Notes: generated from the letters alone by a model not told the origin. A DNA stretch of 64,000 nt from an uncultured Rhodopila sp. (GCF_903944925.1 NZ_CAJATU010000063.1:176870-240869); one strand, 5' to 3'; positions 48,594-57,889 are shown, numbered from the stretch's first letter. Numbers and translations: made by a program.

Positions 48594-49079
48594 ATGCTGC
48601 GGGATCCTAAAGTCGTCGAGCACCTGAACACTCAGCTTACCAACGAACTCACCGCGATCAATCAATACTTCCTGCATTCGCGGGTGTTGCAGCACTGGGG
48701 CGTCACCAAGCTGGGCAAGCACGAGTACGAAGAATCCATCGACGAAATGAAGCATGCGGACCTGCTGATCCAGCGTATCCTTTTCCTCGACGGCCTGCCC
48801 AACGTGCAGCGCATGAACCAGGTCCTCGTCGGCGAAACGGTTGAGGAAATTCTTAAGGCCGATCAGCAGGTTGAGGTGAAGGCGCTGGAGGATTTGCGGG
48901 AAGGGATTGCTTATTGCGAGAGCGTACGAGATTTCGTTTCCCGTGACCTGCTCTTGCATATTCTGGAAAGCGAGGAAGAGCATGTCGATTTCCTCGACCG
49001 CCAGTTCGACCTGATCAAGCGCATCGGTATCGAGCGTTATATCCTGTTGAACGCAGCGGCTGCGCCCGACCAGATCTGA
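48594..49079 (+). CDS. bfr: Bacterioferritin
   Basis: A 161-residue haem-containing ferritin. With the ATG at 48594, preceded by GGAGGTG (48584-48590), the numbering matches E. coli Bfr: ferroxidase ligands E18, E51 and H54, and the haem-ligand M52 in SIDEMKHAD. The later ligands are in [13 protein letters not shown] and [14 protein letters not shown]. It stores iron as ferric mineral inside a 24-mer. The neighbouring Bfd supports mobilisation of the iron. Confidence 0.95.
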   Translation: MLRDPKVVEHLNTQLTNELTAINQYFLHSRVLQHWGVTKLGKHEYEESIDEMKHADLLIQRILFLDGLPNVQRMNQVLVGETVEEILKADQQVEVKALEDLREGIAYCESVRDFVSRDLLLHILESEEEHVDFLDRQFDLIKRIGIERYILLNAAAAPDQI

Positions 49080-49087
49080 ACGCCGCA

Positions 49088-50071
49088 TCATACCCGCCGG
49101 ATCGCCAATGGCGGCGCCGGATAAAAGCGCCGCCAGACGCGCCGCATATGGCGCGCCGAACCAAATCCGGCGCGCTCCGCCACGCTTTCCATATCGAGCC
49201 GGGTCTGCGACAGCAGATCGCGCGCCACGGCGACGCGGGCGCGGGTTACTGCGTCCGTAACGGTCATGCCGGCGTGCAGCGGAAACAGCCGTGACAGATG
49301 CCGCGGACTCAGGTGCGCCTCGCGCGCCAGCCCCTCCAACGACCATTGCCGCGCCGGTTCGGCTGCCAGCGCGTCCTGCGCCCGGTGAACGGCCGGATGC
49401 AGGTGGTTGCGGCCTTCCAGCCAGGCCGATAGCTGCGGGTCGTCCGGCCCGCGCCGCAAATACACCACCAGAGCCCGCGCAACAGCCAGCGCCGCCGCGG
49501 CATCCGCCCGGGCGGCAACCAGATGCAGCATCAGATCGATCCCGGCAGTGACTCCGGCGCTGCTAAGCCGATCCCGGTCTTCAACGAATAGCCGGTTTTC
49601 CAGCACCTTCGCGGCCGGGGCGAGGGCGGCCAGCCGCTCGCAGCACGCATGATGCGTCGTGCAGGCGTAGCCATCCAACAGGCCCGCTCGAGCCGCCAGC
49701 AAAGCGCCTTCGCAGATCGAAATGAGCGTGATGCCCGGACGGATCGCCTGCCGCAGCCAGGCGACGATAACATCCTCGGCCTGTTTGTCCGCGGCCGCAT
49801 CGCGAAGGGGTCCGAACGGAACCGCCGCCGAGCCGCTGACCAGGACCATCGTTCCCGGGTCCAGCCGATCCGGCAGCGGTCCCGCCCCGCTCAGGCTCAG
49901 GCCGATGGAACAGCCGATAACCGGGGCGGGTGCGGCAAAGCCGACGTCGAACGCAACCTTGTCCTGCACCCGGTTGGCGATCCGCAGCACTTCGATCGGC
50001 CCCGCAACATCCAGCAGCAGGACGCGTGGCGGCAGCACCACAAGAACCGGGATGCGCGGGACACCGGTCAT
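49088..50071 (-). CDS. GlxA-family transcriptional regulator (DJ-1/PfpI domain plus AraC helix-turn-helix)
   Basis: A 327-residue regulator. The N-terminal DJ-1/PfpI-like domain (RIPVLVVLPPRVLLLDVAGPIEVL) has the cysteine elbow SICEGALLAARAGLL and the motif TTHHACCERLAAL. The C-terminal AraC domain has EGLAREAHLSPRHLSRLFP and MESVAERAGFGSARHMRRVW. Such proteins often control amine or amide catabolism. Its start overlaps the stop of the cysteine-hydrolase gene by 4 bp (ATGA), suggesting joint expression and perhaps regulation of that hydrolase. Confidence 0.92.
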   Translation of the reverse strand: MTGVPRIPVLVVLPPRVLLLDVAGPIEVLRIANRVQDKVAFDVGFAAPAPVIGCSIGLSLSGAGPLPDRLDPGTMVLVSGSAAVPFGPLRDAAADKQAEDVIVAWLRQAIRPGITLISICEGALLAARAGLLDGYACTTHHACCERLAALAPAAKVLENRLFVEDRDRLSSAGVTAGIDLMLHLVAARADAAAALAVARALVVYLRRGPDDPQLSAWLEGRNHLHPAVHRAQDALAAEPARQWSLEGLAREAHLSPRHLSRLFPLHAGMTVTDAVTRARVAVARDLLSQTRLDMESVAERAGFGSARHMRRVWRRFYPAPPLAIRRV

Positions 50072-50607
50072 CCGCCCAGGGCCTGCTCGACCGAGGCAAT
50101 GCGTGCGAAGCGGCCGGCCAGCACCATTTCGGTGTGCCGCTTGATGTCCTCCGTGCCGTGTACGCGGCCGTCGGCGTCGGTCATCGCGAAGGTCAGGGTC
50201 GCCTCGGTCACATAGTCAACGGTCCAGCCTTGGTCGGAGGCATGCCGGGCGGTCGTTTCGCAGCACTGTTCGGTGCGGATGCCGGAGATGATCACGCGGC
50301 GAATGCCCTGTTGCGTCAGCCATACGTCCAGGCCGGTGCCGACAAGCGCGCTGTGCTTGCGCTTGTGGAACACGGCATCCGGTTGCAGGCGCAGCGGCGA
50401 CAGCGTGGTCACCAGGCCGGAGTCCGGCGCGAACGGACTGTCCTCGCGCAGATGAAACACCTGCGCGACGCGGATGTTGCGTTGCCGCGCGCCATCAATC
50501 AGCGCCTGCAGGCGATCAATGAACGGCGCCAGATCGGCGTCGGTCCAATACGGCATTTGGCGGAAGGATTCCTGGACATCAATGACGAGCAGGGCGGTTT
50601 CGGACAT
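50068..50607 (-). CDS. Isochorismatase-like cysteine hydrolase
   Basis: A 179-residue hydrolase. It shows the catalytic aspartate in LLVIDVQESF, a probable lysine in FHKRKHSALVG, and the nucleophile cysteine in VIISGIRTEQCCETTARHA. The family includes nicotinamidases and other amidohydrolases; the substrate here is unknown. It is coupled to the GlxA-type regulator gene. Confidence 0.9.
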   Translation of the reverse strand: MSETALLVIDVQESFRQMPYWTDADLAPFIDRLQALIDGARQRNIRVAQVFHLREDSPFAPDSGLVTTLSPLRLQPDAVFHKRKHSALVGTGLDVWLTQQGIRRVIISGIRTEQCCETTARHASDQGWTVDYVTEATLTFAMTDADGRVHGTEDIKRHTEMVLAGRFARIASVEQALGG

Positions 50608-50718
50608 ATGCGGACTCCCGGTTCAAAGCGAGGCCGCAGCATGAGCGTCCTGGCGCAAGCCGGAAAGTTCCCGGCGCGACGAAGACCGGACGTTTCAGGC
50701 CATGACAGCCGGTTAACC

Positions 50719-50802
50719 GTCATGGTCCGCGCAGGCGGACCATCCACGCCGTGCGGACGGCACGTGGCAAAGGCACGTATGCCGACCTCCGCCGGCGTGA
50801 CG
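50719..50802. repeat. Paired palindromic repeat upstream of the cysteine hydrolase gene
   Basis: Left unit GTCATGGTCCGCGCAGG... with the perfect hairpin TGGTCCGC-GCAG-GCGGACCA, ending CATCCACGCC (50719-50750). Right unit (about 50772-50802) GGCACGTATGCCGACC... ending GGCGTGACGG is degenerate. Same family as 40736 and 43831. Confidence 0.7.
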
Positions 50803-50839
50803 GGACGGCAGTGCGCGCACAGGTCGGCTGCGCAACCCG

Positions 50840-51703
50840 CTAAAGGTCTTCCGCTTCACCTATGAACACCTCGCTGTAAACCGGAAAGCCGGGTTTCCCG
50901 GTCACCGCCCCAATATAACGCGCCACCGAACTGGCCAGAACCTGGCTGGCGTTTACCGGAATCACCCGATCCCACCAGCCGCCGTAGAGTGTCCCGAACG
51001 GCCACGGCGCGAGGGTTTCCCCGATCCGCTCAACCGTTTGCGCATCCAGCGGGATCATGTTGGGATAACTGTGCATGAAGCTCAGGCCCTTGTCGGGCCG
51101 CACCTGCAGCGTGTCGCCGGTCAGCAGCGCACCGTCCCCGTTGGCGCCGCCTTTGTCCCAGTGCAGCACGCTGCTGCCGGGAAAGTGCCCGCCGCAGCGG
51201 ATCATCGTCACGCCCTCGGCCAGCTCCAGCCGATCGGCTTCCCAGAACGAAATGACCGAGTCCAGGTGGGGAACGTATTGGCGGTCCATGCCATGCACAT
51301 AGACCGGAGCGTTCTTGAAAGCGTGGCTCCACTCCACCGCGGCGCCGATGAAATGCGGATGCGAGCAGGCAATCGTCGAAATCCCGCCCAACGCGGCAAT
51401 CAAGGTCAGCGTCGCGTCATCCAGGAAGCTGATGCAGTCCCATAGGATGTTGCCCTCCGGCGTGCGCAGCAGCAGGGCGCGCTGGCCCATGGCGAAGGAC
51501 GGCAACGTGCCGATACCCATCAGACCCGTCTCCAGGCGGCGAAACGCGTTGAAGTGCGTCTTGCGCAACGCCTCCTGCGTCGTCCACGCCTGGCCCGCCG
51601 GATCGACGTATTGACGCTCGTCCTGACAGATCAGGCAACCCGCCGGCGGTGCCTCGGAGTTCCGGTACTGGCTGCCGCAACGCGTGCAGATGAAGGCCGG
51701 CAT
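50840..51703 (-). CDS. MBL-fold hydrolase-like protein with N-terminal zinc-ribbon-type cysteines
   Basis: About 287 residues from the ATG at 51703. The N-terminus holds a rubredoxin/zinc-ribbon-like pair, CTRCGS and CLICQDER. The rest is a metallo-beta-lactamase-like fold (RTPEGNILWDCISFLDD, ACSHPHFIGAAVEWS, IRCGGHFPGSSVLHW, LLTGDTLQVRPD). The classical HxHxDH motif is changed to SHPHFIGA, so the metal site is atypical and activity uncertain. It starts 16 bp after the hydroxyisobutyryl-CoA hydrolase-like gene. Confidence 0.8.
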   Translation of the reverse strand: MPAFICTRCGSQYRNSEAPPAGCLICQDERQYVDPAGQAWTTQEALRKTHFNAFRRLETGLMGIGTLPSFAMGQRALLLRTPEGNILWDCISFLDDATLTLIAALGGISTIACSHPHFIGAAVEWSHAFKNAPVYVHGMDRQYVPHLDSVISFWEADRLELAEGVTMIRCGGHFPGSSVLHWDKGGANGDGALLTGDTLQVRPDKGLSFMHSYPNMIPLDAQTVERIGETLAPWPFGTLYGGWWDRVIPVNASQVLASSVARYIGAVTGKPGFPVYSEVFIGEAEDL

Positions 51704-51719
51704 GGGATCGTTCTCCGTA

Positions 51720-52730
51720 TCAACCCAAGAACAATGCATCGATTGCCGCGGGATCGACGTCCTCGATCCGCGCCGGCTGCCAGCGTGGCGAACGGTCCTT
51801 GTCCACCACCATCGCGCGCACACCCTCGGTGAAATCCGGATGCGCCATGGTGGTGCGGGTCAGCGCGAATTCAGCCTCCAGCGCCTGCTTCAAGGTCAGG
51901 TCGCGGCCGCGCCGCAATGAGCGCAATGTCCAATGCAGCGCCGAGGGCGATGCAGCACGCAGTGCCTTCAGCGCCGCCCTGGACCAATCGGCGTCTTCTT
52001 CGCTTAATCGGGCAACGATCTCGGCCACCGTATCAGCAGCAAAGCAACGATCGATCGCCGTGCGGTGCGGTGCCAGGGAGAACCCCGGCAGCGTCTCATC
52101 GAACGCCGCCAGCGCGGCAATCCCGTCCCGCGCCAGCGCCGCCGTGGCATCGGCCAGCCGCGCGCGGGGGGTGAAATGCGTGGCGAAACCGGCATGCACC
52201 GCGTCCGCGCCGGTCATCCGCGTGCCGGTCAGGCCGAGATACGTGCCGAGTTCGCCCGGAAAGCGGGGCAGGAAGAAGGTGGCGCCGATATCGGGGAAGA
52301 AGCCGATGGCGGTCTCCGGCATGGCGAACGCGGCCTGTTCGGTCGCCACGCGATACGGTGCGTGCACCGACACACCGATGCCACCGCCCATGCACAGCCC
52401 GTCGATCAGCGCGATACAGGGCTTCGGATAGGTCGCGATCAGCAGGTTGAGCGCGTATTCCTCGGCGAAGAAGCTGTCGACGAAGGCCTGGTCGCCGGAT
52501 ACCCGGGCGTCGCGCAGGGCGCGGATGTCGCCACCGGCGCAGAAGGCGCGATCTCCCGCCCCGCCGATGACCACCGCATGCACGTGCGGATCCTCCGCCC
52601 AATCGTGCAAGGCGCGGGTGCAATCGCGGATCATCGGCAAGGTCAGCGCGTTCAGCGCCTTTGGCCGGTTCAGCAGGATGCGGCCGATACGCCTGTCGCG
52701 GCTGGTAACAAGGCTGTCGTCAGATGTCAT
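51720..52730 (-). CDS. Enoyl-CoA hydratase/isomerase family, 3-hydroxyisobutyryl-CoA hydrolase-like
   Basis: A 336-residue crotonase-fold protein. Its oxyanion-hole segments are FCAGGDIRALRD and GLCMGGGIGVSVH. The MPETAIGFFPDIGATFFLPR block, with glutamate and aspartate, is typical of 3-hydroxyisobutyryl-CoA hydrolases of valine catabolism. The length (about 340) also fits that subfamily rather than a hydratase (about 260). No other valine-degradation gene is adjacent. Confidence 0.87.
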   Translation of the reverse strand: MTSDDSLVTSRDRRIGRILLNRPKALNALTLPMIRDCTRALHDWAEDPHVHAVVIGGAGDRAFCAGGDIRALRDARVSGDQAFVDSFFAEEYALNLLIATYPKPCIALIDGLCMGGGIGVSVHAPYRVATEQAAFAMPETAIGFFPDIGATFFLPRFPGELGTYLGLTGTRMTGADAVHAGFATHFTPRARLADATAALARDGIAALAAFDETLPGFSLAPHRTAIDRCFAADTVAEIVARLSEEDADWSRAALKALRAASPSALHWTLRSLRRGRDLTLKQALEAEFALTRTTMAHPDFTEGVRAMVVDKDRSPRWQPARIEDVDPAAIDALFLG

Positions 52731-52845
52731 GCGGCGGTCTCCTGCGGCGTGTGGTTATCCGAGGCGTCCCCGGTTGCCAAGGCACCAAGCCGCAGTTCAA
52801 CGAACCGGGGTATTGAGCGGCACGCGCCAGTCGGCGCAGCCGGCG

Positions 52846-53055
52846 TCAGACCGCGGGCAAGGCAGCCGCTGCCGCGTGCGGATCTTCAGCTTTGAGCACC
52901 ACAACGGTGCCGTCCTCGGCGACCCGGCAAATCCGCACGCCGAGGTCGCGATGCTCCACCTGCACCGCTTTGCGCCAGCCGATCTTGGTGCAGGTCCATC
53001 CAGCCGTTGGGGCGAACACAGAGAGAACGCCGCGGATGGCATCGAAGTCGGTCAT
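52846..53055 (-). CDS. Small hypothetical protein (69 residues)
   Basis: A soluble protein starting MTDFDAIRGVLSVFAPTAG, with WRKAVQVEHRDLGVRICRVAEDGTVVVLKAED. Its composition is typical coding and the frame is well bounded, but no family is recognised. It is upstream of the hydroxyisobutyryl-CoA hydrolase-like gene on the same strand (115 bp gap). Confidence 0.5.
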   Translation of the reverse strand: MTDFDAIRGVLSVFAPTAGWTCTKIGWRKAVQVEHRDLGVRICRVAEDGTVVVLKAEDPHAAAAALPAV

Positions 53056-53313
53056 TGAGCGCCACCGTCAATCTATCAGTCACAGTACGGCAAATCCTGC
53101 GATTTTCCGTTGATTTAGATCAACGTCATTACCGCGTCTGCCGGAGTGTTCACAAATGGTGACGGTGCAGGTTCGCTCTGCGCCGGGCGGTGGTTGAAAT
53201 CCAAAAGGTGATTTCACGTGGCTGCCAGCCTCGCGGATTCGGTTTAATCCGAGATGGATACCAGTCGCTCGGGGGGCCACCCCGCGATCCTGAGTCAAGC
53301 GTTAGGGCGGAGC

Positions 53314-54024
53314 ATGGTCCTCAGCGAACCGATAACGATCCAGATTGACGCAACCCGCACGGTTTCCGGCCTGTTGCAGGTTCCGCCGGATGCCATTGCT
53401 GCTTTCGTCTTCGCGCACGGGGCCGGGGCCGGGATGACGCATCCATTCATGGCCGGCGTCGCGGACGGCCTGGCGGAGCGGCGCATCGCCACGGTGCGTT
53501 ACCAGTTCGCTTACATGCAGGCGGGATCGAAACGGCCCGACCGCCCGCCGCTCGCTCATGCCGCTGTTCGTGCCGCCGTTGCGGCGGCGAGCCGGAGGCT
53601 GCCGTCGTTGCCGCTGTTCGCTGGCGGCAAGTCATTCGGCGCCAGAATGACGTCCCAGGCCCAGGCGGAATCGCCCTTGCCGCGCGTCGGCGGCCTGATC
53701 TTCGCGGGCTTCCCGCTGCATCCCGCCAAAAAGCCTTCGGACGATCGCGGCGCCCATCTCGCCTTGGTGCGGATCCCGATGCTGTTCCTGCAAGGAACCC
53801 GCGATGCCCTGGCGGAGCCCGCGCTGCTGCTGCCGTTGATCGCTCGCCTGGGCGGAGCAGCCACGCTCTGCGCGATCGAGCAGGCGGATCATTCGTTTCA
53901 CGTGCCTGCGCGGTCAGGCCGCACCGATGCGCAGGTGCTGGCGGGGATGTGCGATACGATCATGGCGTGGATCGCGGAAGTCCTCGGGTCAGCGGGATCG
54001 CCGCCGCGCACAGCAGGCTCATGA
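53314..54024 (+). CDS. KANL3/Tex30-like alpha/beta hydrolase
   Basis: About 236 residues from the ATG at 53314. It shows AFVFAHGAGAGMTHPFMAGV, the nucleophile elbow GGKSFGARM (serine in G-K-S-F-G), PMLFLQGTRDALAEP with a probable acid residue, and QADHSFHV with the probable histidine. The family is dienelactone-hydrolase-like with unknown bacterial substrates. Its 3' end overlaps the convergent MFS gene by 65 bp. Confidence 0.85.
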   Translation: MVLSEPITIQIDATRTVSGLLQVPPDAIAAFVFAHGAGAGMTHPFMAGVADGLAERRIATVRYQFAYMQAGSKRPDRPPLAHAAVRAAVAAASRRLPSLPLFAGGKSFGARMTSQAQAESPLPRVGGLIFAGFPLHPAKKPSDDRGAHLALVRIPMLFLQGTRDALAEPALLLPLIARLGGAATLCAIEQADHSFHVPARSGRTDAQVLAGMCDTIMAWIAEVLGSAGSPPRTAGS

Positions 54025-55111
54025 CCCAGAAGCCGTTCGCGCCGAAGCCGGCATAGAGCGGACCGGAGGCCAAGGTCAGCAGCGCGGTCGCCGCGCCGAC
54101 GGCGACGGTGTTGTAGAACGCCTGCGCCGTTGCTGCGAGATATGGCGGAACGATCTCCCTGATCAGCCGCATGCAGGCAAGGTGCTGGAGCGCGAAGGTC
54201 AGCCCGTGCAGCGGCTCCACCAGCGCGCCGGCGAAAACCGATCCCGTCTGCGCCAGCACCGCCCAGCGGACAAACCCGGCCGTTGCGGCCAGCACCGAGG
54301 CGCCGGCCGGAGTCAGGCGGTCGATCAGCCTGCGGCCGATGAACAGGAAGACAACGACCTCGGCGACAACCGATTCCGACCACAGCAGCCCGATCGTTCC
54401 GCTACCGACGCCTGCGCTCGTCCAGCGGATGACCGCGAAGCTGTCATGCATCGCATGGCTGCCCTGGATCAACGCCGCGACCAGCATCAGGCGCCGGAAG
54501 CCCGGCAACCGGAGCAATTCGGCAAAGCCACCCGGGGTGTCGGCAGTGAGCGGATGGCGCAGCCGATCGGCCAGGCGAGTGGCGCAGAGGGTGGCGAGGG
54601 CGAGAAGGAGGCCGTTGAGCCAGATGATGGCGACCAGCCCGAACCGGGAGACGGCCTGTCCGGACAGCATTATGCCGCAGATAAACGCGGCCGAACCGGC
54701 GCCGCGCACCCAGCCGTATTGAAATCCCCGGCCCGCCGCGCCGGCCGCCAGCGCCAGGGCGTCGGCCAGCGGGACAATCGGCGCCAGCACGCTGGCATGC
54801 GCGACGCTGACCAGCAGCAACGGCCACAGACCGGAAGCGGGCAGATAGGCGAACGCCACCAATGCCGCCGCAGCCGTATACCCCGTCAGCACCCATCGTG
54901 GCGCCCCCAGCCGATCGGCGAGGCGCCCGCCAAGAGGGCCGGCAAACAGGCGGATGGCGGTTCCGGCGGCCAGCACGAGTCCGATCGCCTCCGGGCGCAG
55001 CCCGCGCGTGGCGAGGAAGGCGGCCAGGAAGGGCGATGCAACGCCGAACGCCGCGAACAGCGCGCCGTAGAGCGCCAGGAAGCGAGACAGCGCGAGCGGC
55101 GGGCGGGTCAT
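53960..55111 (-). CDS. MFS transporter, HcaT/PPP-like family
   Basis: A 383-residue membrane protein with about 12 TM helices, beginning RFLALYGALFAAFGVASPFL. FGPLGGRLADR-like loops occur early (AGPLGGRLADRLGAP), and GFQYGWVRGAGSAAF is the family signature of MFS_1_like (3-phenylpropionate transporter HcaT-type) proteins. The substrate is unknown. It overlaps the hydrolase gene tail to tail. Confidence 0.88.
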   Translation of the reverse strand: MTRPPLALSRFLALYGALFAAFGVASPFLAAFLATRGLRPEAIGLVLAAGTAIRLFAGPLGGRLADRLGAPRWVLTGYTAAAALVAFAYLPASGLWPLLLVSVAHASVLAPIVPLADALALAAGAAGRGFQYGWVRGAGSAAFICGIMLSGQAVSRFGLVAIIWLNGLLLALATLCATRLADRLRHPLTADTPGGFAELLRLPGFRRLMLVAALIQGSHAMHDSFAVIRWTSAGVGSGTIGLLWSESVVAEVVVFLFIGRRLIDRLTPAGASVLAATAGFVRWAVLAQTGSVFAGALVEPLHGLTFALQHLACMRLIREIVPPYLAATAQAFYNTVAVGAATALLTLASGPLYAGFGANGFWVMSLLCAAAIPLTRGLPRSTP

Positions 55112-55292
55112 TGTGTTCCGGGAGGTTGGTTACCGCCTGGATCGTGGATATCGCGCCGCTGCGCTACCGGCTGGTGTCGCACGATCGCTTGAGAACCGGC
55201 GCGGCCGGACGGTTACCAAAGCGTATACCGCGCCGCGATTGATTTCGGGTTTCGCCGCCCTGACATCACGCGCATCGTCAGGAGACCCGGTC

Positions 55293-55694
55293 ATGGCCTA
55301 CGCTGCAACCCCTGGATTTTTCGCCGCCGCCGACACGGCGTCGCGCCTGAAACGTCTGCGCCGTCTCGCCTGGCTGATCGACGGTGTGTTCTCGGTGCCG
55401 GGCACGCGGTTTCGTTTCGGCCTGAACAGCGTCATCGGCTTGCTCCCCGTCGGCGGGGATGCCGTCCTCGGCGCGCTCTCACTCTATATTATTTATGAGG
55501 CCGCGCAGCTTGGGGTGCCCCGGCATAAGCTTGGGCGGATGCTGGCGAATGTCGGGGTGGAAGTGCTGGGCGGCAGCGTCCCGATCGTCGGCGACCTGTT
55601 CGACATGGCGCTGAAGGCCAACCTGCGGAACCTGGCGATTATCGAGGAGCATGTGCGCGGGGAACAATGGCGGAGCACGTTCCGGCCGGTGTAA
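55293..55694 (+). CDS. DUF4112 membrane-associated protein
   Basis: A 133-residue protein. The DUF4112 family phrases are LRRLAWLIDGVFSVPGTRFRFGLNSVIGLLP, GGDAVLGALSLYIIYEAAQLGVP and GSVPIVGDLFDMALKANLRNLAI. Two amphipathic/hydrophobic segments suggest membrane binding. The ATG at 55293 has a GGAG upstream. Function of the family is unknown. Confidence 0.87.
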   Translation: MAYAATPGFFAAADTASRLKRLRRLAWLIDGVFSVPGTRFRFGLNSVIGLLPVGGDAVLGALSLYIIYEAAQLGVPRHKLGRMLANVGVEVLGGSVPIVGDLFDMALKANLRNLAIIEEHVRGEQWRSTFRPV

Positions 55695-55708
55695 CGCGCT
55701 GCCGGAGA

Positions 55709-56278
55709 TCAGGAAGCCTGCGGCGATGCCGCCAGCAACTGCTGGATCGGATCCCAAACGAAAGCGGTCTGGGCAATCTTCTGGCCGGCGATCTGGGTGG
55801 TCGCTTCGGCGACCGCCTTGCCGCCCAGATGCTGGTAGAACCAGCGGCTCGGGTTCTCACGCAATACCCAGACGAACGCCGATTTGCAGCCGATATCGAT
55901 CAGGTGCGATGCCATGGCGCGCATCAGCCGGCGCCCGACCCCGCGCTCGCGCCAGTCGTCCAGCACATACAGGGTTTCGACCTCGCCCTCCGCCAGCCGC
56001 TTGCCGGCGATTTCGGCGTGGCGCGCCCGGCCGGCGGTGCTGAAGCCGATAATGCGGGGGCCGCTGCCGATGGGCACGTCCACGCCCGAAGCGGTGGCGA
56101 CCATCACTCCGGTGCCGCCGCGGATCGCCGCGTCGTAATGCGCCGCCTGGCGCGACACCGACATTCTCGCCAGGTAGGTGTCCGGTAGAATGCCGGGATA
56201 GCTGCTGCGCCAGGCCGCGACATGCACTGCGCCGATGGCGATGGCGTCGGCGACCCGCGCCTTGCGCAGCGAGATCAC
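55709..56278 (-). CDS. GNAT-family N-acetyltransferase
   Basis: A 189-residue acetyltransferase. It has the acetyl-CoA binding motif VLDDWRERGVGRRLMRAM (R/Q-x-x-G-x-G/A type) and FVWVLRENPSRWFYQHLGG near the end. The start overlaps the RsmB-like gene stop as ATGA, so the two are cotranscribed. Substrate unknown; ribosomal-protein or small-molecule acetylation are both possible. Confidence 0.9.
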   Translation of the reverse strand: MISLRKARVADAIAIGAVHVAAWRSSYPGILPDTYLARMSVSRQAAHYDAAIRGGTGVMVATASGVDVPIGSGPRIIGFSTAGRARHAEIAGKRLAEGEVETLYVLDDWRERGVGRRLMRAMASHLIDIGCKSAFVWVLRENPSRWFYQHLGGKAVAEATTQIAGQKIAQTAFVWDPIQQLLAASPQAS

Positions 56279-57564
56279 GCGATCCGCTCCAGCACTGCGG
56301 TAAAAAACCCGTCGGTGTGATGCCGCGCCGGAGTCAGGCTCAGGAACTCTCCGCTGTTCGGCACGGCCTGCGGCAGCGGCCAGGCGCGGGGCAGCGGGAT
56401 CAAACCAAACTCGGGATGGCGTCTAAGGAAATCGGTCACCTGCGCCTCGTTTTCCTCTTCCAGCAAGGAACAGGTAGCGTACACCAAGCGTCCGCCTTTG
56501 CGAACCAGACTCTGTGCGGAATCGAGGATCATCGCCTGTTTGGGAACAAGCTCCAGCAGATCCGTTTCCTTTAACCGCAGGCGGGCGTCGGGGTTGCGCC
56601 GCCAGGTGCCGGTTCCGGTGCATGGGGCATCCACCAGCACGCGATCGAAGGTCCCGGCGCGCCGCTTCAGCCATTTGTCGCCGGATTCCACAAGATGCCG
56701 CTCGACATTGTGCACACCGGCGCGGCGCAGGCGGCGGACCGCACCGTCCAGCCGCGGGGCGGAGACGTCGCAGGCGACGATCTGGCCGCGATTCTCCATC
56801 GCCGCCGCCAAGGCGAGCGTCTTGCCGCCGGCGCCGGCGCACCAGTCGGCGACGCGCATGCCAGGGGCTGCGCCGACCATGAGGGTCACGAGTTGGCTGC
56901 CTTCGTCCTGGATTTCCACGAGGCCGGACTGGAACGCCGGGCCGTCGGTCACCGGGCGGCGGCCTTCGATGCGCAGGCCCCAGGGCGAGAGCGGGGTGGG
57001 TTTCGCCTCCCAGCCTTCGGCCGCCAGTGCCGCGCGCGCCCGGGCGCGGTCGCCTTTGAGCAGGTTGACCCGCAGATCGAGCGTGGCCGGTTCGGACAGC
57101 GCCGCCATTTCCGACAACAGGCCGGGGCCGAAACGGGATTGCAGCCGGGGCAGCAGCCAGTCGGGAATTTCCAGCATCACCGCCGGCGGCATGTCCGGAT
57201 GATCCAGCGTGTGGCCCTCGATCCTGGCGGTGACCGCCAATTCGCCGCGGTCGAGCGGCGGGGCGGCAAACTGGCCGCCCGAGAAGGTCTGCGCGACGCC
57301 GGCCTTGGTCCAGCCTTCCAGCAACAACGACGAGGCCACCAGCAGGCGCGGGGTGGCGGGGGCGTCGCCCAGCCACCAGCTCAGGCGGCGGCGGGTGCGC
57401 AGCACGCTCCAGACGCGTTCGGACACGGCGCGGCGGTCACCCGATCCGATATAGCGGCGCGAGCGGAAGAAATCGTTGGCGACGGCATCGGCGGGGCGCT
57501 TGGGCGCGCCCTCCACCACCTCCAGCAGATCTATCGCCGCGGCGATCCGCGCGGCGGGGGTCAC
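56275..57564 (-). CDS. RsmB/NOP-family rRNA (cytosine-C5) methyltransferase
   Basis: A 429-residue SAM-dependent RNA methyltransferase. An N-terminal NusB-like region (AIDLLEVVEGAPKRPADAVAND) precedes the methylase domain with the SAM-binding ADWCAGAGGKTLALAAAM, the motif IV cysteine in VLVDAPCTGTGTWRRNP and the catalytic motif VI cysteine in LVYATCSLLEEEN. It methylates cytosine-5 in rRNA, as in the RsmB family. It is followed by a coupled GNAT gene. Confidence 0.93.
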   Translation of the reverse strand: MTPAARIAAAIDLLEVVEGAPKRPADAVANDFFRSRRYIGSGDRRAVSERVWSVLRTRRRLSWWLGDAPATPRLLVASSLLLEGWTKAGVAQTFSGGQFAAPPLDRGELAVTARIEGHTLDHPDMPPAVMLEIPDWLLPRLQSRFGPGLLSEMAALSEPATLDLRVNLLKGDRARARAALAAEGWEAKPTPLSPWGLRIEGRRPVTDGPAFQSGLVEIQDEGSQLVTLMVGAAPGMRVADWCAGAGGKTLALAAAMENRGQIVACDVSAPRLDGAVRRLRRAGVHNVERHLVESGDKWLKRRAGTFDRVLVDAPCTGTGTWRRNPDARLRLKETDLLELVPKQAMILDSAQSLVRKGGRLVYATCSLLEEENEAQVTDFLRRHPEFGLIPLPRAWPLPQAVPNSGEFLSLTPARHHTDGFFTAVLERIA

Positions 57565-57889
57565 AACGGCGGGTCGGACAATGCCGACAAATGACGCACT
57601 TCAGGCACCTCAGGGCAGGACAAAGGAAATCCCGATACACCCGCTGCGCCGGTTTGGCCATGTCCTTCGGCGAGGGGAGCGGGAGTCTCGAAACATTGAG
57701 ACGCCCGGGCATCAGGCGGGCGAGCGGGCGCAATCCTGGCGCGGCGCCGGCAGTTTCCTGTGGAAACATCACGGCGGCGCGAGTATAAGTCGGCGCTGCG
57801 GTGCTGTGCCGGCTCGGGCCGGGAGTTGTTTCGTTACTCGCTCAGTGCCGCGCAAGCGTACTCGTCCCGTTGAATTTGACAGGTGACGC
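57565..57889. other. 325-bp divergent intergenic region
   Basis: Between the RsmB-like gene (minus) and the 55-residue orphan gene (plus). Several open frames run through it, but none has a recognisable product. It should hold both promoters. I see no hairpin or repeat here. Confidence 0.4.
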
